Source: JAKLKS01 sp964370855 (GTDB taxonomy: Bacteria; Planctomycetota; JAJSAM01; JAKLKS01). From it: a stretch of 64,000 nucleotides of DNA. Positions 17,966 to 26,169 of the stretch are shown piece by piece (positions within the stretch are counted from its first letter, which is position 1; each line of letters begins with the position of its first letter). The DNA lies in contig CAYJMF010000005.1 in NCBI GenBank assembly GCA_964370855.1, positions 1 through 64,000 of the forward strand, read 5' to 3'. The translations under genes and the position numbers were made by a program. The notes beneath the pieces are model-generated. The model worked only from the letters and a program-made list of their open reading frames with translations. It did not search any database and was not told where the DNA came from.

Positions 17966-19099
17966 CTACCCCGTCTTCGGAACCTGCCTCTCGAAGAGCC
18001 GGTAGTAGGGCTCGTAGCGGAACAGCCGGTTCCTCTTCCCGCCCGTGATCTCCTTGAGCATTCCCTCCTTCTCGAGGCGGCCCACGAGCCGGGCCGCGGT
18101 GAGGAAGGAGCAGGCGAGCTTCTTCTCCACCATCCGCACGGAGACGAGTGGGTGCACGAGGAGGTAGTCGAGGAGCCGCGCGCCATTCGGCCGGTCGCCC
18201 AGCTTCTCCCGGTGGGACTCCCGGAGATCGACGATGGCCCGCGCCGTGTCCGCCGCGGACCGGCTCACGTCCGAGACCCCGCGGAGGAAGAACCTCAACC
18301 ACCGCTCCCAGTCGCCGTCCTTCCGGATGGCGGTCAGGCAGGCGTAGTACTCCGACCGTTGGAGCTTCAGGTGGTGGCTGATGTAGAGCAGGGGATGGCG
18401 GAGCACGCCCCGCTCGCACAGGAGGAGGGTGACCAGGAGGCGGCCCACGCGCCCGTTCCCGTCGAGGAACGGGTGGATCGTCTCGAACTGCGCGTGGGCC
18501 ATGCCGCACTGGATCAGGACGGGGAGGTGTCGGTCGCGCAGGAACCTCTCCAGGTCCCCCAGCGCCGCCTGCATTTCGTGCGGAGACGGCGGAACGAAGG
18601 TCGCGTCCTTGAGCGTGCAGCCGGCCGGGCCGACCCAGTTCTGGCTCTTCCGGAACTCCCCGGGAGCGAGGTGCCCCCCGCGTACCCCCTTCATCAGCCG
18701 CCCGTGGATCTCCCGGAGGAGGCGGAGCGACAGCGGGAGGGAGGCCAGCCGCTTCAGGCCGAAGTTCATCGCGTGGACGTAGTTGACGACCTCCTCCACG
18801 TCCTTCGGGCGGTTCTCCCCCCGCACGCCCGCCTCCCAGGCGAGGACGTCCTCGAGGGTGCTCTGCGTGCCTTCGATCTGCGAGGAGAGGACCGCCTCGT
18901 GCCGGACGTACATGGCCACGAAGAGGTCCGGGTTGGGGAGAACGGTGGCAATGCCGTCCAGGCGCCCGAGGTCCCGGTCCGCCTCCGAAAGCAGCGCCGT
19001 CATCTCCCCGTCCATCGCCACGGGCGGGTCCGGCGGAAGCGGCGCGGGGAGGAAGGCGCGGTAGCCTTCGGGCTGCTGGATGTACCTGCCGGCGCGCAT
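17966..19099 (-). CDS. Fic family protein (AMP-transferase type)
   Basis: The 377-residue protein carries the full Fic active-site motif HPFLDGNGRVGR around residue 210. SSQIEGTQ near residue 78 matches the (S/T)xxxE(G/N) inhibitory helix of class II Fic proteins, so activity is probably self-restrained. The C-terminal 90 residues look like a winged helix (LVSVRMVEKKLACSFLTAARLV). Fic enzymes usually transfer AMP to hydroxyl groups of target proteins. The ATG at 19099 follows a G-rich Shine-Dalgarno; an in-frame start at 19135 is less likely. An AT-rich palindrome lies about 60 bp upstream. Confidence 0.88.
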   Translation of the reverse strand: MRAGRYIQQPEGYRAFLPAPLPPDPPVAMDGEMTALLSEADRDLGRLDGIATVLPNPDLFVAMYVRHEAVLSSQIEGTQSTLEDVLAWEAGVRGENRPKDVEEVVNYVHAMNFGLKRLASLPLSLRLLREIHGRLMKGVRGGHLAPGEFRKSQNWVGPAGCTLKDATFVPPSPHEMQAALGDLERFLRDRHLPVLIQCGMAHAQFETIHPFLDGNGRVGRLLVTLLLCERGVLRHPLLYISHHLKLQRSEYYACLTAIRKDGDWERWLRFFLRGVSDVSRSAADTARAIVDLRESHREKLGDRPNGARLLDYLLVHPLVSVRMVEKKLACSFLTAARLVGRLEKEGMLKEITGGKRNRLFRYEPYYRLFERQVPKTG

Positions 19100-19157
19100 G
19101 GCCCCCCCTCTACCTGCCTTCGCCCATGGAAACAAGGGTCCCGGACGAGTGGCCTTA

Positions 19158-19183
19158 TTTTACTTACTTGTGTAAAAGTAAAA
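19158..19183 (-). promoter_or_regulatory. AT-rich inverted repeat upstream of fic
   Basis: TTTTACTT (19158-19165) and AAGTAAAA (19176-19183) are perfect reverse complements separated by 10 bp. In DNA this GC-rich, such an A/T block 60-85 bp before the fic start stands out. On the minus strand a TAAAAT could serve as a -10 box. It may be an operator, perhaps for the Fic protein's own C-terminal winged helix. Confidence 0.45.
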
Positions 19184-19298
19184 CATGGGTCCGCCCTGGT
19201 CAAGCCTCCTTCGCCCGGCGGAAACAAGCCGGTGTCAGGTGGTGCGCTCGAACATTCAATTCTGCCGCTCCGCCAGGGGGGGGGTCCGGGTGCCCGGG

Positions 19299-21905
19299 CT
19301 ATTTCTTCCCCTCCTGCCCCGGGGCCCGCCAGGGAGCCTCCAGGGCGAGGGTCGCCATGGCCGTGGAGTAGACGCGTCCCCCCTCGGCGGCGAAGGGGTC
19401 CAGGGGGTCCCAGGATCCGTACCGGTGCAGGGAGCGGTCCAGGCACTGGCCGTCCCGGACCGCCTGGAGGAGGGTCTCGCCCCACTTCTTCCCGTGGTAC
19501 CCCCCGGCCCGGGCGTTGGCGTCGGAGCCCCAGAGCCAGTAGTGCAGGTCGATGGTCCCGGCCTCCTCGTCCCAGGCCGGAAGGCACTTCACCAGGAGGT
19601 CGAGTCCCTTCTTCACGTACTCGTCGTCGAGGGAGGCCCCCCCGTCGAGACGGGTGACCACGGCCAACGCCGTCAGGGATTCCGACCTGTCGCCCGGGAA
19701 ACGGGCCATCAGGGCCCGCTCCCGCCAGGGCCCGGTCCCGCGGGCCACGTAGCCCGCCCTTCCCCACTCCGGCTCGGTCACCTTGTCCATCCAGGCTCTG
19801 GCGCCTTCGAACAAGGAGGGGTCCACATCGAGTCCCGCCCGCCGTCCCGCCGCCAGGGCGGCCGTCATCCAGCCCGTCACCGCCGTGTCGTTGTCCTGCG
19901 GCCTCACCCCGTAGCGCCAGCCCAGGTAGGGGTTCTGGCACTGCTCGATGAACGAGATCCCGTTCTGGGCGGGGCGGCGGAGGGAGGGGGAGGCGGTCAT
20001 GCCGTAGGCCTCCGCCACCGCCCGGGTCGCCGCCGCGTGGTCGAACACCCACCGCTGGTCCGTCCGGGGGCCGAAGCACCCCTCGGCGTCCTGCACGTCC
20101 AGGAGGTACCGGAGGCCGGCCGCGACGGTCTCCGCGTGGTTCGGCCCGGCATGGGTCTCCCCGGCCCCGAGAAAGGCGAGGAGGGCGAGGCCCGTCACGC
20201 CGACCCCGTGGGCCGGACTGCCGGGACCGGTGCACCTCTCCCCCGTGCAGCGGTCGGAGAACCGCGCCGCGTCCCAGCCCCCCTTCGCCGACTGGTGCCT
20301 TCCCAGCCACCCGAGGGCCGCCTCCACGGACTCCGCCAACGGGAGGATGGGCTTCCCGTGGAACCGCCCCGCGAAGGGGGGCGCCGCCACGAGGGGGGGG
20401 ACCGCCTCCGGGTCCGGCACCGTGCCCGGCGCGGCCTTCTCGATCGCCCTCCGGCAGGCGGTCGCCACGGAGACCTCCAGGTCGAGGGAGCCCCGCAGGA
20501 GGGCGAGTCGCGTCTCCCCGTCGGGAGAGCCGAGGGCCGCCAGCGCCTGCGCGGCCCGCAGCCTCGTCGGCCTCGCCCCCTCGGCGAGGAGCCGCAGGAT
20601 CACCCCGCCGGCCGCCGCGCCGCGCCCCTCGAGAAACCGCCACGCCCCCTCGGCCCGGTCCGTCTGCTCCTTCGGGACTCCGGCCCCCTCGGGAAACCAG
20701 GTCAGGAACTCCCTCGCCGGTTCCGTGAAGACCATCGCGTGGGCCTCGAGGAATCCCTCCAGGGCGCCCGGCTCCCGGACCCGGAGGTCGAGGATCGCCA
20801 CGAGCAGCCTCTCCGCGTCGGCATCCGGCAGGGGCGGGAGCGGGGGGAGTTCCCCCAGGGCGGCGAGGGCGAGGAGCACGGAGGCGCGCACCTGGCGATC
20901 ATCCACACCGAGTTGGGCCCGGAGGGCGGCCACCGCCCCGGCGAGCCCCTCGTCCCGGGCGTTGGCGAGGAGGGCCGCGGAACGGCCCCGCCCGGGGACG
21001 GCGGGGTCGGCGAGGGCGCGGGCCAGGACCGGGACCTCCGCAGGGGCGGGCGGTATCCCCATGGCTCCCAGAAGGCCGAGAGCCGCGGACCGTTCCGCCG
21101 GGGTGCCCCGGTCGAGGAGGTCCACCGCCGCCCCACGGCAGGGGAGGGCCGCGGGACCGGCGGAGGTCGCCGCCATGAGGGCGAGGATCCGGACCTCCCC
21201 GTCCCCATCGAGGATGGCCGCGGGGAGGGAGCCGGCCAGGGCCGCCGCGCAGCCGGGGTCCCCGGCGGCGAAGGCGGCCACGAACCGGCGGACACCGGGG
21301 TCCGGGTGGGAGAGCCCGGCGACGAGGGCCGGGAGGAGCCCTGCGTCGGGGGAGGCCTCCTTCGCCCTGCCGTCCTTCCGCTCCCTCCACGCCAGGAAGG
21401 CCGCCGCCACCGGTCGGATTCCCGGCGGACCCTCGTCCGCCAGTTTCCGGGCCCGCGCCATGACGACCGGGTCGTTCCCCATCTCCCAAAGGGGGTAGGA
21501 GGGCGTCGCCCCGGCCCTCTCCGGACGGTTGGGCTCCAGGAGGGCCTCGAGGACGGCCGGCAGGAGGGGCTCCGAGAGCGCGAGGTTCCCGCCCGCCGCG
21601 ACCAGGGCGGCCCGCCTGACGTCGAATTCGCGGTCCTTGAGTCCCCGGATGAAGGTGCGGGCCGCCTCCGCCCGCGCGCGCCCCACGAAGTCCCCCGCCT
21701 TCCGCCCCAGTTCCCTCAGGGCCTCCTTCCTCCTCCCCGCATCCGAGGAGCGCGTCTCCCGGTCGAGGCGCATCTGCTCCTTCAGGTCGGCCTTCTCGTC
21801 GCCGGCGGCCGGCGGGGCCGCGAGGAGCGCGACCAGCAGGAGGGCGACGGCGGGGAGCAGGAGGGAAAGCCGGAAGGGGTGGCCGATCAGCCCGCGGGAG
21901 GCCAT
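19299..21905 (-). CDS. secreted HEAT-repeat plus terpene-cyclase-fold protein
   Basis: The 868-residue protein has an N-terminal membrane or signal segment (residues 12-35), a long HEAT/armadillo-like region (about 60-530), then an alpha/alpha barrel of squalene-cyclase or prenyltransferase type. The last contains ALGWLGRHQSAKGGWDA, the repeat-like LRYLLDVQDAEGCFG, GWRYGVRPQDNDTAVTGWMTAAL and a final YSTAMATLAL. The DxDD of true squalene-hopene cyclases is not seen, so a binding rather than cyclising role is likely. This arrangement is typical of exported planctomycete proteins. The gene stands alone, leftward. Confidence 0.7.
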   Translation of the reverse strand: MASRGLIGHPFRLSLLLPAVALLLVALLAAPPAAGDEKADLKEQMRLDRETRSSDAGRRKEALRELGRKAGDFVGRARAEAARTFIRGLKDREFDVRRAALVAAGGNLALSEPLLPAVLEALLEPNRPERAGATPSYPLWEMGNDPVVMARARKLADEGPPGIRPVAAAFLAWRERKDGRAKEASPDAGLLPALVAGLSHPDPGVRRFVAAFAAGDPGCAAALAGSLPAAILDGDGEVRILALMAATSAGPAALPCRGAAVDLLDRGTPAERSAALGLLGAMGIPPAPAEVPVLARALADPAVPGRGRSAALLANARDEGLAGAVAALRAQLGVDDRQVRASVLLALAALGELPPLPPLPDADAERLLVAILDLRVREPGALEGFLEAHAMVFTEPAREFLTWFPEGAGVPKEQTDRAEGAWRFLEGRGAAAGGVILRLLAEGARPTRLRAAQALAALGSPDGETRLALLRGSLDLEVSVATACRRAIEKAAPGTVPDPEAVPPLVAAPPFAGRFHGKPILPLAESVEAALGWLGRHQSAKGGWDAARFSDRCTGERCTGPGSPAHGVGVTGLALLAFLGAGETHAGPNHAETVAAGLRYLLDVQDAEGCFGPRTDQRWVFDHAAATRAVAEAYGMTASPSLRRPAQNGISFIEQCQNPYLGWRYGVRPQDNDTAVTGWMTAALAAGRRAGLDVDPSLFEGARAWMDKVTEPEWGRAGYVARGTGPWRERALMARFPGDRSESLTALAVVTRLDGGASLDDEYVKKGLDLLVKCLPAWDEEAGTIDLHYWLWGSDANARAGGYHGKKWGETLLQAVRDGQCLDRSLHRYGSWDPLDPFAAEGGRVYSTAMATLALEAPWRAPGQEGKK

Positions 21906-21969
21906 ACCCCCATGGTATCCCCGGCGGCGCCGTTCCTCCTCCGGTTGGCAGTCCCGGAGCGGGGGCTGT

Positions 21970-22023
21970 GGAGGTGACCTTCAGACCCTCCCACAGGTCG
22001 ACGTGCTGGTCGTGCGCGATTCG
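21970..22023 (-). pseudogene. relic of a second PglX/DrmMI-like methyltransferase gene
   Basis: Read leftward, these 54 bases encode RIAHDQHVDLWEGLKVTS. The intact methyltransferase near 34782-34835 encodes RIAHDRNVDLWEGLKITF, identical at 13 of 18 residues and also similar at DNA level. Homology stops abruptly on both sides. This is a scrap of a paralogous methyltransferase, showing that such a locus once stood here or was rearranged through this site. Confidence 0.6.
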
Positions 22024-22206
22024 CCCCCGACACGAAGAACGCCCTGCTGCAGGCGGACCGCACCGTCCCCGTGTTCGACGGCGACGTCATCGCCTGCGGA
22101 GCGGCGAGGCTCCGGCGGACGAAGGGCTGAAGCCCGGGCGCGGCATCCACCGGAGAGCGCCTGCCGATGCCAGGGGCCGGAGGGCAGGATCGCGCGTCGG
22201 CCTCCC

Positions 22207-23376
22207 TCAGGACGAGTCCCGCGCCCGCAGTTCCAGGCGGACGAGATCCCTCATGCCGCCGGCAGGGACCTCGATCCTGGCCTCGCCGTCCTCGAAGCCC
22301 GGGGCAGCCACCCGGATCTCGACGGTCCCGAGGAGGACTCGCACGAAGGCGATCCCGGGGCCCCACCGCTCCCCCCCCGGGCCGTCCCCGGGGCCGCCGA
22401 GGAACCCGTACCCTCCGCACATGACGACCACGTTCCAGCAGGACAGCGGGTCGCCCGTGGCGGCATCCAGGACCGTGATCCCGAGGGGAACCATCCTGTC
22501 CAGCACGAGGGGGAGTTCGGTCGGCTCCCGCGCCGCGTCGATCGCGGCGTGCCCGGGTGCGTGGCCATCGGAGAAGGCGAAGACCGCGGTGGGGTCCACG
22601 GGCACGGACTCGAGGACGGTCCGGCCGTCCTCGCCCGTGATGAACGGGCGCGACTCGAAGTCCAGTCCCTCCGAACTGACCTTCGCGCCGGCCACGGGTG
22701 CACCCGTCTCGTCGGAGCACCGGACGGGGAGGTCCCGCAGGGGGTGATCGCCCCCCCACGCGGTGAGCCGTGCCTCCACCCGGAGGGACCGCCCCCTGCG
22801 CAGTTCGAGGACGCTCGAGGAGGGACGGCGCTCCATCGTCCCGAGGGCTACGAACCGGTAGGTCCCCGGGGTGGTCACGAGCAGGATGAAGCGCCCGTCC
22901 CCGCCCGCCATCGCAACCTCCCGGTAGACTTCCCCCCCCGTCGCGGCGTCCAGGAGCCGCATGGGGTGCCCGGGAAGCGGGCGGTGGCCCTCCCAGGTGA
23001 GGATCTGCCCGCGGACCTCGGAAACCCTGGAGGGGGTGAGCGGTGAGCGGAGGACCACCTCCCCGGCGGGGAGGACGAGGGGGACGCCGTGCTCGAGCCG
23101 GATGGAGGCCCGGCCGGAGGTCGATCCGAGGATGGGGGCGCAGAGGATGCAGGGCCCCGGAGGCAGTTCGCGGGTGCGGAACTCCCCCCGCGCGTTCGAG
23201 TAGGCGACGATGTGGATTCGAAGGCGGTCGACCCTCTCCCCTCCCGCGTGCCCGGGGTCCACCCATGCAACCGGGACCCCGCGAACCGGGGCGTCGTCCA
23301 GATCGAGGACCCTGCCCCGCACCCGGTACCCGGGAAGATGGTGGCTTGGCCGCCGTCGGCGTCGCGCGTCACCCAC
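22207..23376 (-). CDS. protein with carboxypeptidase-regulatory-like repeats
   Basis: A protein of about 389 residues made of short beta-sandwich units of the carboxypeptidase-regulatory type (YRVRGRVLDLDDAPVRGVPVAWVD, ARGEFRTRELPPG, LGITVLDAATGDPLS, LLGTVEIRVAAPGFEDGEARIEV). Such modules are usually extracellular and structural. No clear signal peptide is seen at this start, so the true N-terminus or export route is uncertain. The GTG at 23376 is chosen because GGAGGG precedes it; a GTG at 23403 is also in frame. Confidence 0.55.
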   Translation of the reverse strand: MGDARRRRRPSHHLPGYRVRGRVLDLDDAPVRGVPVAWVDPGHAGGERVDRLRIHIVAYSNARGEFRTRELPPGPCILCAPILGSTSGRASIRLEHGVPLVLPAGEVVLRSPLTPSRVSEVRGQILTWEGHRPLPGHPMRLLDAATGGEVYREVAMAGGDGRFILLVTTPGTYRFVALGTMERRPSSSVLELRRGRSLRVEARLTAWGGDHPLRDLPVRCSDETGAPVAGAKVSSEGLDFESRPFITGEDGRTVLESVPVDPTAVFAFSDGHAPGHAAIDAAREPTELPLVLDRMVPLGITVLDAATGDPLSCWNVVVMCGGYGFLGGPGDGPGGERWGPGIAFVRVLLGTVEIRVAAPGFEDGEARIEVPAGGMRDLVRLELRARDSS

Positions 23377-23403
23377 GTTCCCTCCGTATCGCACACCCGT
23401 CAC

Positions 23404-23847
23404 CGCGCCGCTCCGGGATTGTACGGGCGGCGGGCGACGACCGGGCTTCCGCCCGGAGGGGTGGCCACGGCCGTCCGACGGGAAGAAGGGGCGAAGGGGC
23501 GGATCGACCCCATGGCCCCCTCACGGCGCCGCGGATGGCGCGGGCGGCGGTCAGGATCCGCTTGGCCGCGTCGTCACGCTGTCCGCTACCCATGTCCGCC
23601 CCGCTGATGATCCCGTACCCGACGGGGAGCCCACACCCTGTCTGCCACGAGGCTCGGCGGTTGGGTCTCGGGCGATCGTAGGCGGCTCGGCAAGCCACCG
23701 GGCCTCTGGACCGCCGGGCCTTCTGCTGCAGGCGCCTTGCATGCTCCCACACCCCAAGACCGGGCTCGTGTTGTTGCTTGGGAGCAGCTTTACAGGCAGT
23801 TCCAATGCCTGTCCACATGCACGGCAGCAAGTCGGGCAGGCGCGTAC
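23404..23847. other. stretch with no supported gene
   Basis: No frame on either strand resembles a known protein. A leftward frame beginning MGSGQRDDAAKRILTAARAI is open but low in complexity further on and unsupported. Base composition drops toward the right, where the AbiE promoter begins. This may be the left boundary zone of the island. Confidence 0.35.
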
Positions 23848-23876
23848 TTGCTTTCGTGCGCTATTACAGGTATCAT
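23848..23876 (+). promoter_or_regulatory. sigma-70-type promoter of the abiE pair
   Basis: TTGCTT (23848-23853), 17 bp, then TATCAT (23871-23876) is a good sigma-70 promoter 34 bp before the antitoxin ATG. GGTA...TACC symmetry overlaps the -10 box, which would suit the self-repression known for AbiEi antitoxins. Confidence 0.6.
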
Positions 23877-23909
23877 GGTTACCAGTCCGATGGATCCTGA
23901 GCAAGTGCC

Positions 23910-24704
23910 ATGAAGACCACCGATTTCCTCCGCACACATCCCGTCTTCCGCTTCGAGGAACTCAAGTCCGACCACGCGGACCGGAGCCCGCAGACAACGC
24001 ATTCCTCTCTCCGGAACCACGTGGCGAGGGGCAACCTCCTCCGTGTCCGGCGCGGACTCTACGCGACTGTCCCCCACGGCGTCTCCCCGGAGCAGGCCCC
24101 CGTGGACCCCTACCTTCTGGCCTCGCAACTCACCCCCGATGCCGTCGTCGGGTACCACTCCGCGCTCCAGTTCCACGGCAAGGCCTACTCGGTCTGGAAG
24201 CGGTTCACCTACCTCACGGCCGAACGCGCAACCCGGTTCACGTTTCGCGAGGCGGAGTTCGTTCCCGTGCTGGAACCGCGGGCACTGAGGGAGACCTCGG
24301 ATCGAGGGGGCGGAATCGAGACGCACAGGCACGCGGGAGGCACCGCGAGGGTGACGAGCCTCGAACGCACCCTCGTCGACGTTCTCGACGCACCGGAGAA
24401 GTCGGGGGGGCTCGAGGAGGTATGGCGCTCCCTCGAACTCGTGGAGTACTTCAAGCTCGACGCGGTCGTCTCGTATGCCGCCAGGCTCCAATCCGCCGCG
24501 GCCGCCGCCCGCGTGGGGTTCTTCCTGGAGCAGCACCGCCAGGCGCTCATGGTGGATGACGCCAGCCTGGACCGCCTCCAGGCCCTGCGTCCGCGCCAGC
24601 CCCGGTACTGGGACAGCCGGCGACGGCCGGGGAAGTACTTCGCCCGATGGAACCTCGTCGTGCCACAGGGGCTCCTCGGGAAGTCCTGGGAGGAGCCGGC
24701 ATGA
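23910..24704 (+). CDS. abiEi: AbiEi-type antitoxin (type IV toxin-antitoxin)
   Basis: The 264-residue protein matches the AbiEi antitoxin layout: an N-terminal winged helix (RTHPVFRFEELKS...LLRVRRGLYATV), followed by the C-terminal antitoxin part (DPYLLASQLTPDAVVGYHSALQFHG, TSLERTLVDVLDAPEKSGG). AbiEi represses its own promoter and counteracts the AbiEii nucleotidyltransferase without forming a stable complex. The gene overlaps the toxin gene by 4 bp (ATGA). Confidence 0.85.
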   Translation: MKTTDFLRTHPVFRFEELKSDHADRSPQTTHSSLRNHVARGNLLRVRRGLYATVPHGVSPEQAPVDPYLLASQLTPDAVVGYHSALQFHGKAYSVWKRFTYLTAERATRFTFREAEFVPVLEPRALRETSDRGGGIETHRHAGGTARVTSLERTLVDVLDAPEKSGGLEEVWRSLELVEYFKLDAVVSYAARLQSAAAAARVGFFLEQHRQALMVDDASLDRLQALRPRQPRYWDSRRRPGKYFARWNLVVPQGLLGKSWEEPA

Positions 24705-25838
24705 GACTCGACCGGGATGACCTCGTCCGCATGGCTGCCGACCTCGGGTTCGGCGCCGAGCCGCTCGAGAAGGTGCTCCGGCTCGTGGAGCTTCTTGCGG
24801 ACCTCGGGGGGCACCCCTACCTCCGGGATCGGCTCGTGCTCAAGGGAGGAACGGCGCTCAACCTGTTCCTCTCCGACGTGCCCCGGCTCTCGGTCGACAT
24901 CGACCTCAACTACATCGGGTCCGCCGACCTGGCGACGATGCAGGCGGAGCGGCCCGAAGTCGAACGCGCCATCGCAGCGGTCTGCGGTCGCCTCGGCCTG
25001 CAGGTGACCCGTGTGCCCTCGGAGCATGCGGGCGGGAAGTGGAGGGTGACCTACACGGGCGCCGCCGGCAATCCAGGCACCCTGGAGCTGGACATCAACT
25101 ACCTGTTGCGCGTGCCCCTGTGGCCCCCGATGGCACTGGACTCGAGGCCCCTGGGTCCCTACGGGGCGAAGCAGGTCCGGATCGTCGACCTCCACGAGCT
25201 GGTGGCGGGGAAGCTCGCGGCATTGCTCGGGCGTTCCGTGGTTCGCGACGTCTTCGATGCCCGGGAACTCCTCGGGCGCGACGACCTCGATCCCGAGAGG
25301 CTGCGACTCGGGTTCGTCGTGTTCGGCGCCATGCAACGACGGGACTGGCGCGAAGTCCGGACCGAGGATGTGGAGGCCCGGCTCGACGACGTCCGGAGCC
25401 AACTTCTGCCCCTGCTCAGGACGACCACCACGCCTCCCGCGGCGGAGGTCCGGGCCTGGGTCGATCGCCTCGTCGCGCAGTGCCGCGAACGGTTGTCGTC
25501 CGTCCTCCCGCTCCGCCCGGAGGAACTGCGCTTCGTGGAGGAGGTGAACTCCCGGGGAGAGATCGCCCCCGAGCTCCTCACGGACGACCCGGACCTGCAG
25601 GCGAGGATCCGCACCAACCCTGGCCTCCTTTGGAAAGCCCAGAAGGTGCGTACCCGTCCTGGGCACGGCGCCGGTGCCGGCACCGCCTGGTCCCGGCAGG
25701 ACCCCGAGGGACACCGTGAGGGACACTCCTCGGCGCCCTCGTCAAGGAGCCCCCCTCCGACCCCCCGCGGGAGAACTTCCCCGCCCGCCCCGCCCCCGCT
25801 AGGATGCGTCGCACCTCCCGTGCAGTTCGGGGGATACG
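24701..25838 (+). CDS. abiEii: AbiEii-type nucleotidyltransferase toxin, 3' end unresolved
   Basis: The protein begins MRLDRDDLVRMAADLGF and carries the AbiEii/DUF1814 signatures LVLKGGTALNLF (GS-like loop) and SVDIDLNYIG (paired Asp), then HELVAGKLAALLGR with RDVFDARELL. Members stall growth by modifying tRNA or GTP metabolism and act in abortive infection. Normal family length (about 320 residues) ends near NPGLLWKAQKVR at about 25650, but no stop follows. The frame runs through Pro/Ser-rich sequence and the GGGACAC repeat into the N gap. The C-terminus is either recombined or frameshifted, so the stated end is simply the gap edge. Confidence 0.75.
25706..25726. repeat. dispersed GGGACAC repeat, copy 2
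   Basis: Starts GAGGGACACCGTGAGGGACA and ends at the next C; two GAGGGACAC units are separated by CGT. It lies in the anomalous tail of the abiEii frame. Confidence 0.5.
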
Positions 25839-25938
25839 NNNNNNNNNNNNNNNNNNNNNNNNNNNNNNNNNNNNNNNNNNNNNNNNNNNNNNNNNNNNNN
25901 NNNNNNNNNNNNNNNNNNNNNNNNNNNNNNNNNNNNNN
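25839..25938. other. assembly gap of 100 N
   Basis: Exactly 100 Ns, a conventional scaffold gap of unknown true size. It hides the 5' part of tRNA-Asp and possibly the true end of the toxin gene. Confidence 0.99.
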
Positions 25939-26003
<65 letters not shown>

Positions 26004-26121
26004 CCGCGCAAACTGGCGTATCCCCCCGTGTTGTGGCCCGGTTGGGGCGATTCCGGGCACCCGGTGGGTCCCCTCCAGCGGAACCTCGCGGAACGAGGAA
26101 GGGGGCGAGGGTCGGTTGCGT

Positions 26122-26142
26122 GAGGGACACCGGGAGGGACAC
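26122..26142. repeat. dispersed GGGACAC repeat, copy 3
   Basis: Starts GAGGGACACCGGGAGGGACA and ends at the next C, differing from copy 2 at one position. It lies 120 bp beyond the tRNA-Asp 3' end, so copies 2 and 3 flank that tRNA as a direct repeat. Confidence 0.5.
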
Positions 26143-26169
26143 GGAACTGCCCAATTCGAACCTCACTCG

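Noticed and set aside
19220..19270. Possible REP or transposon-end sequence (GTGTCAGGTGGTGCG)
   Set aside because: No inverted partner or transposase gene was found nearby.
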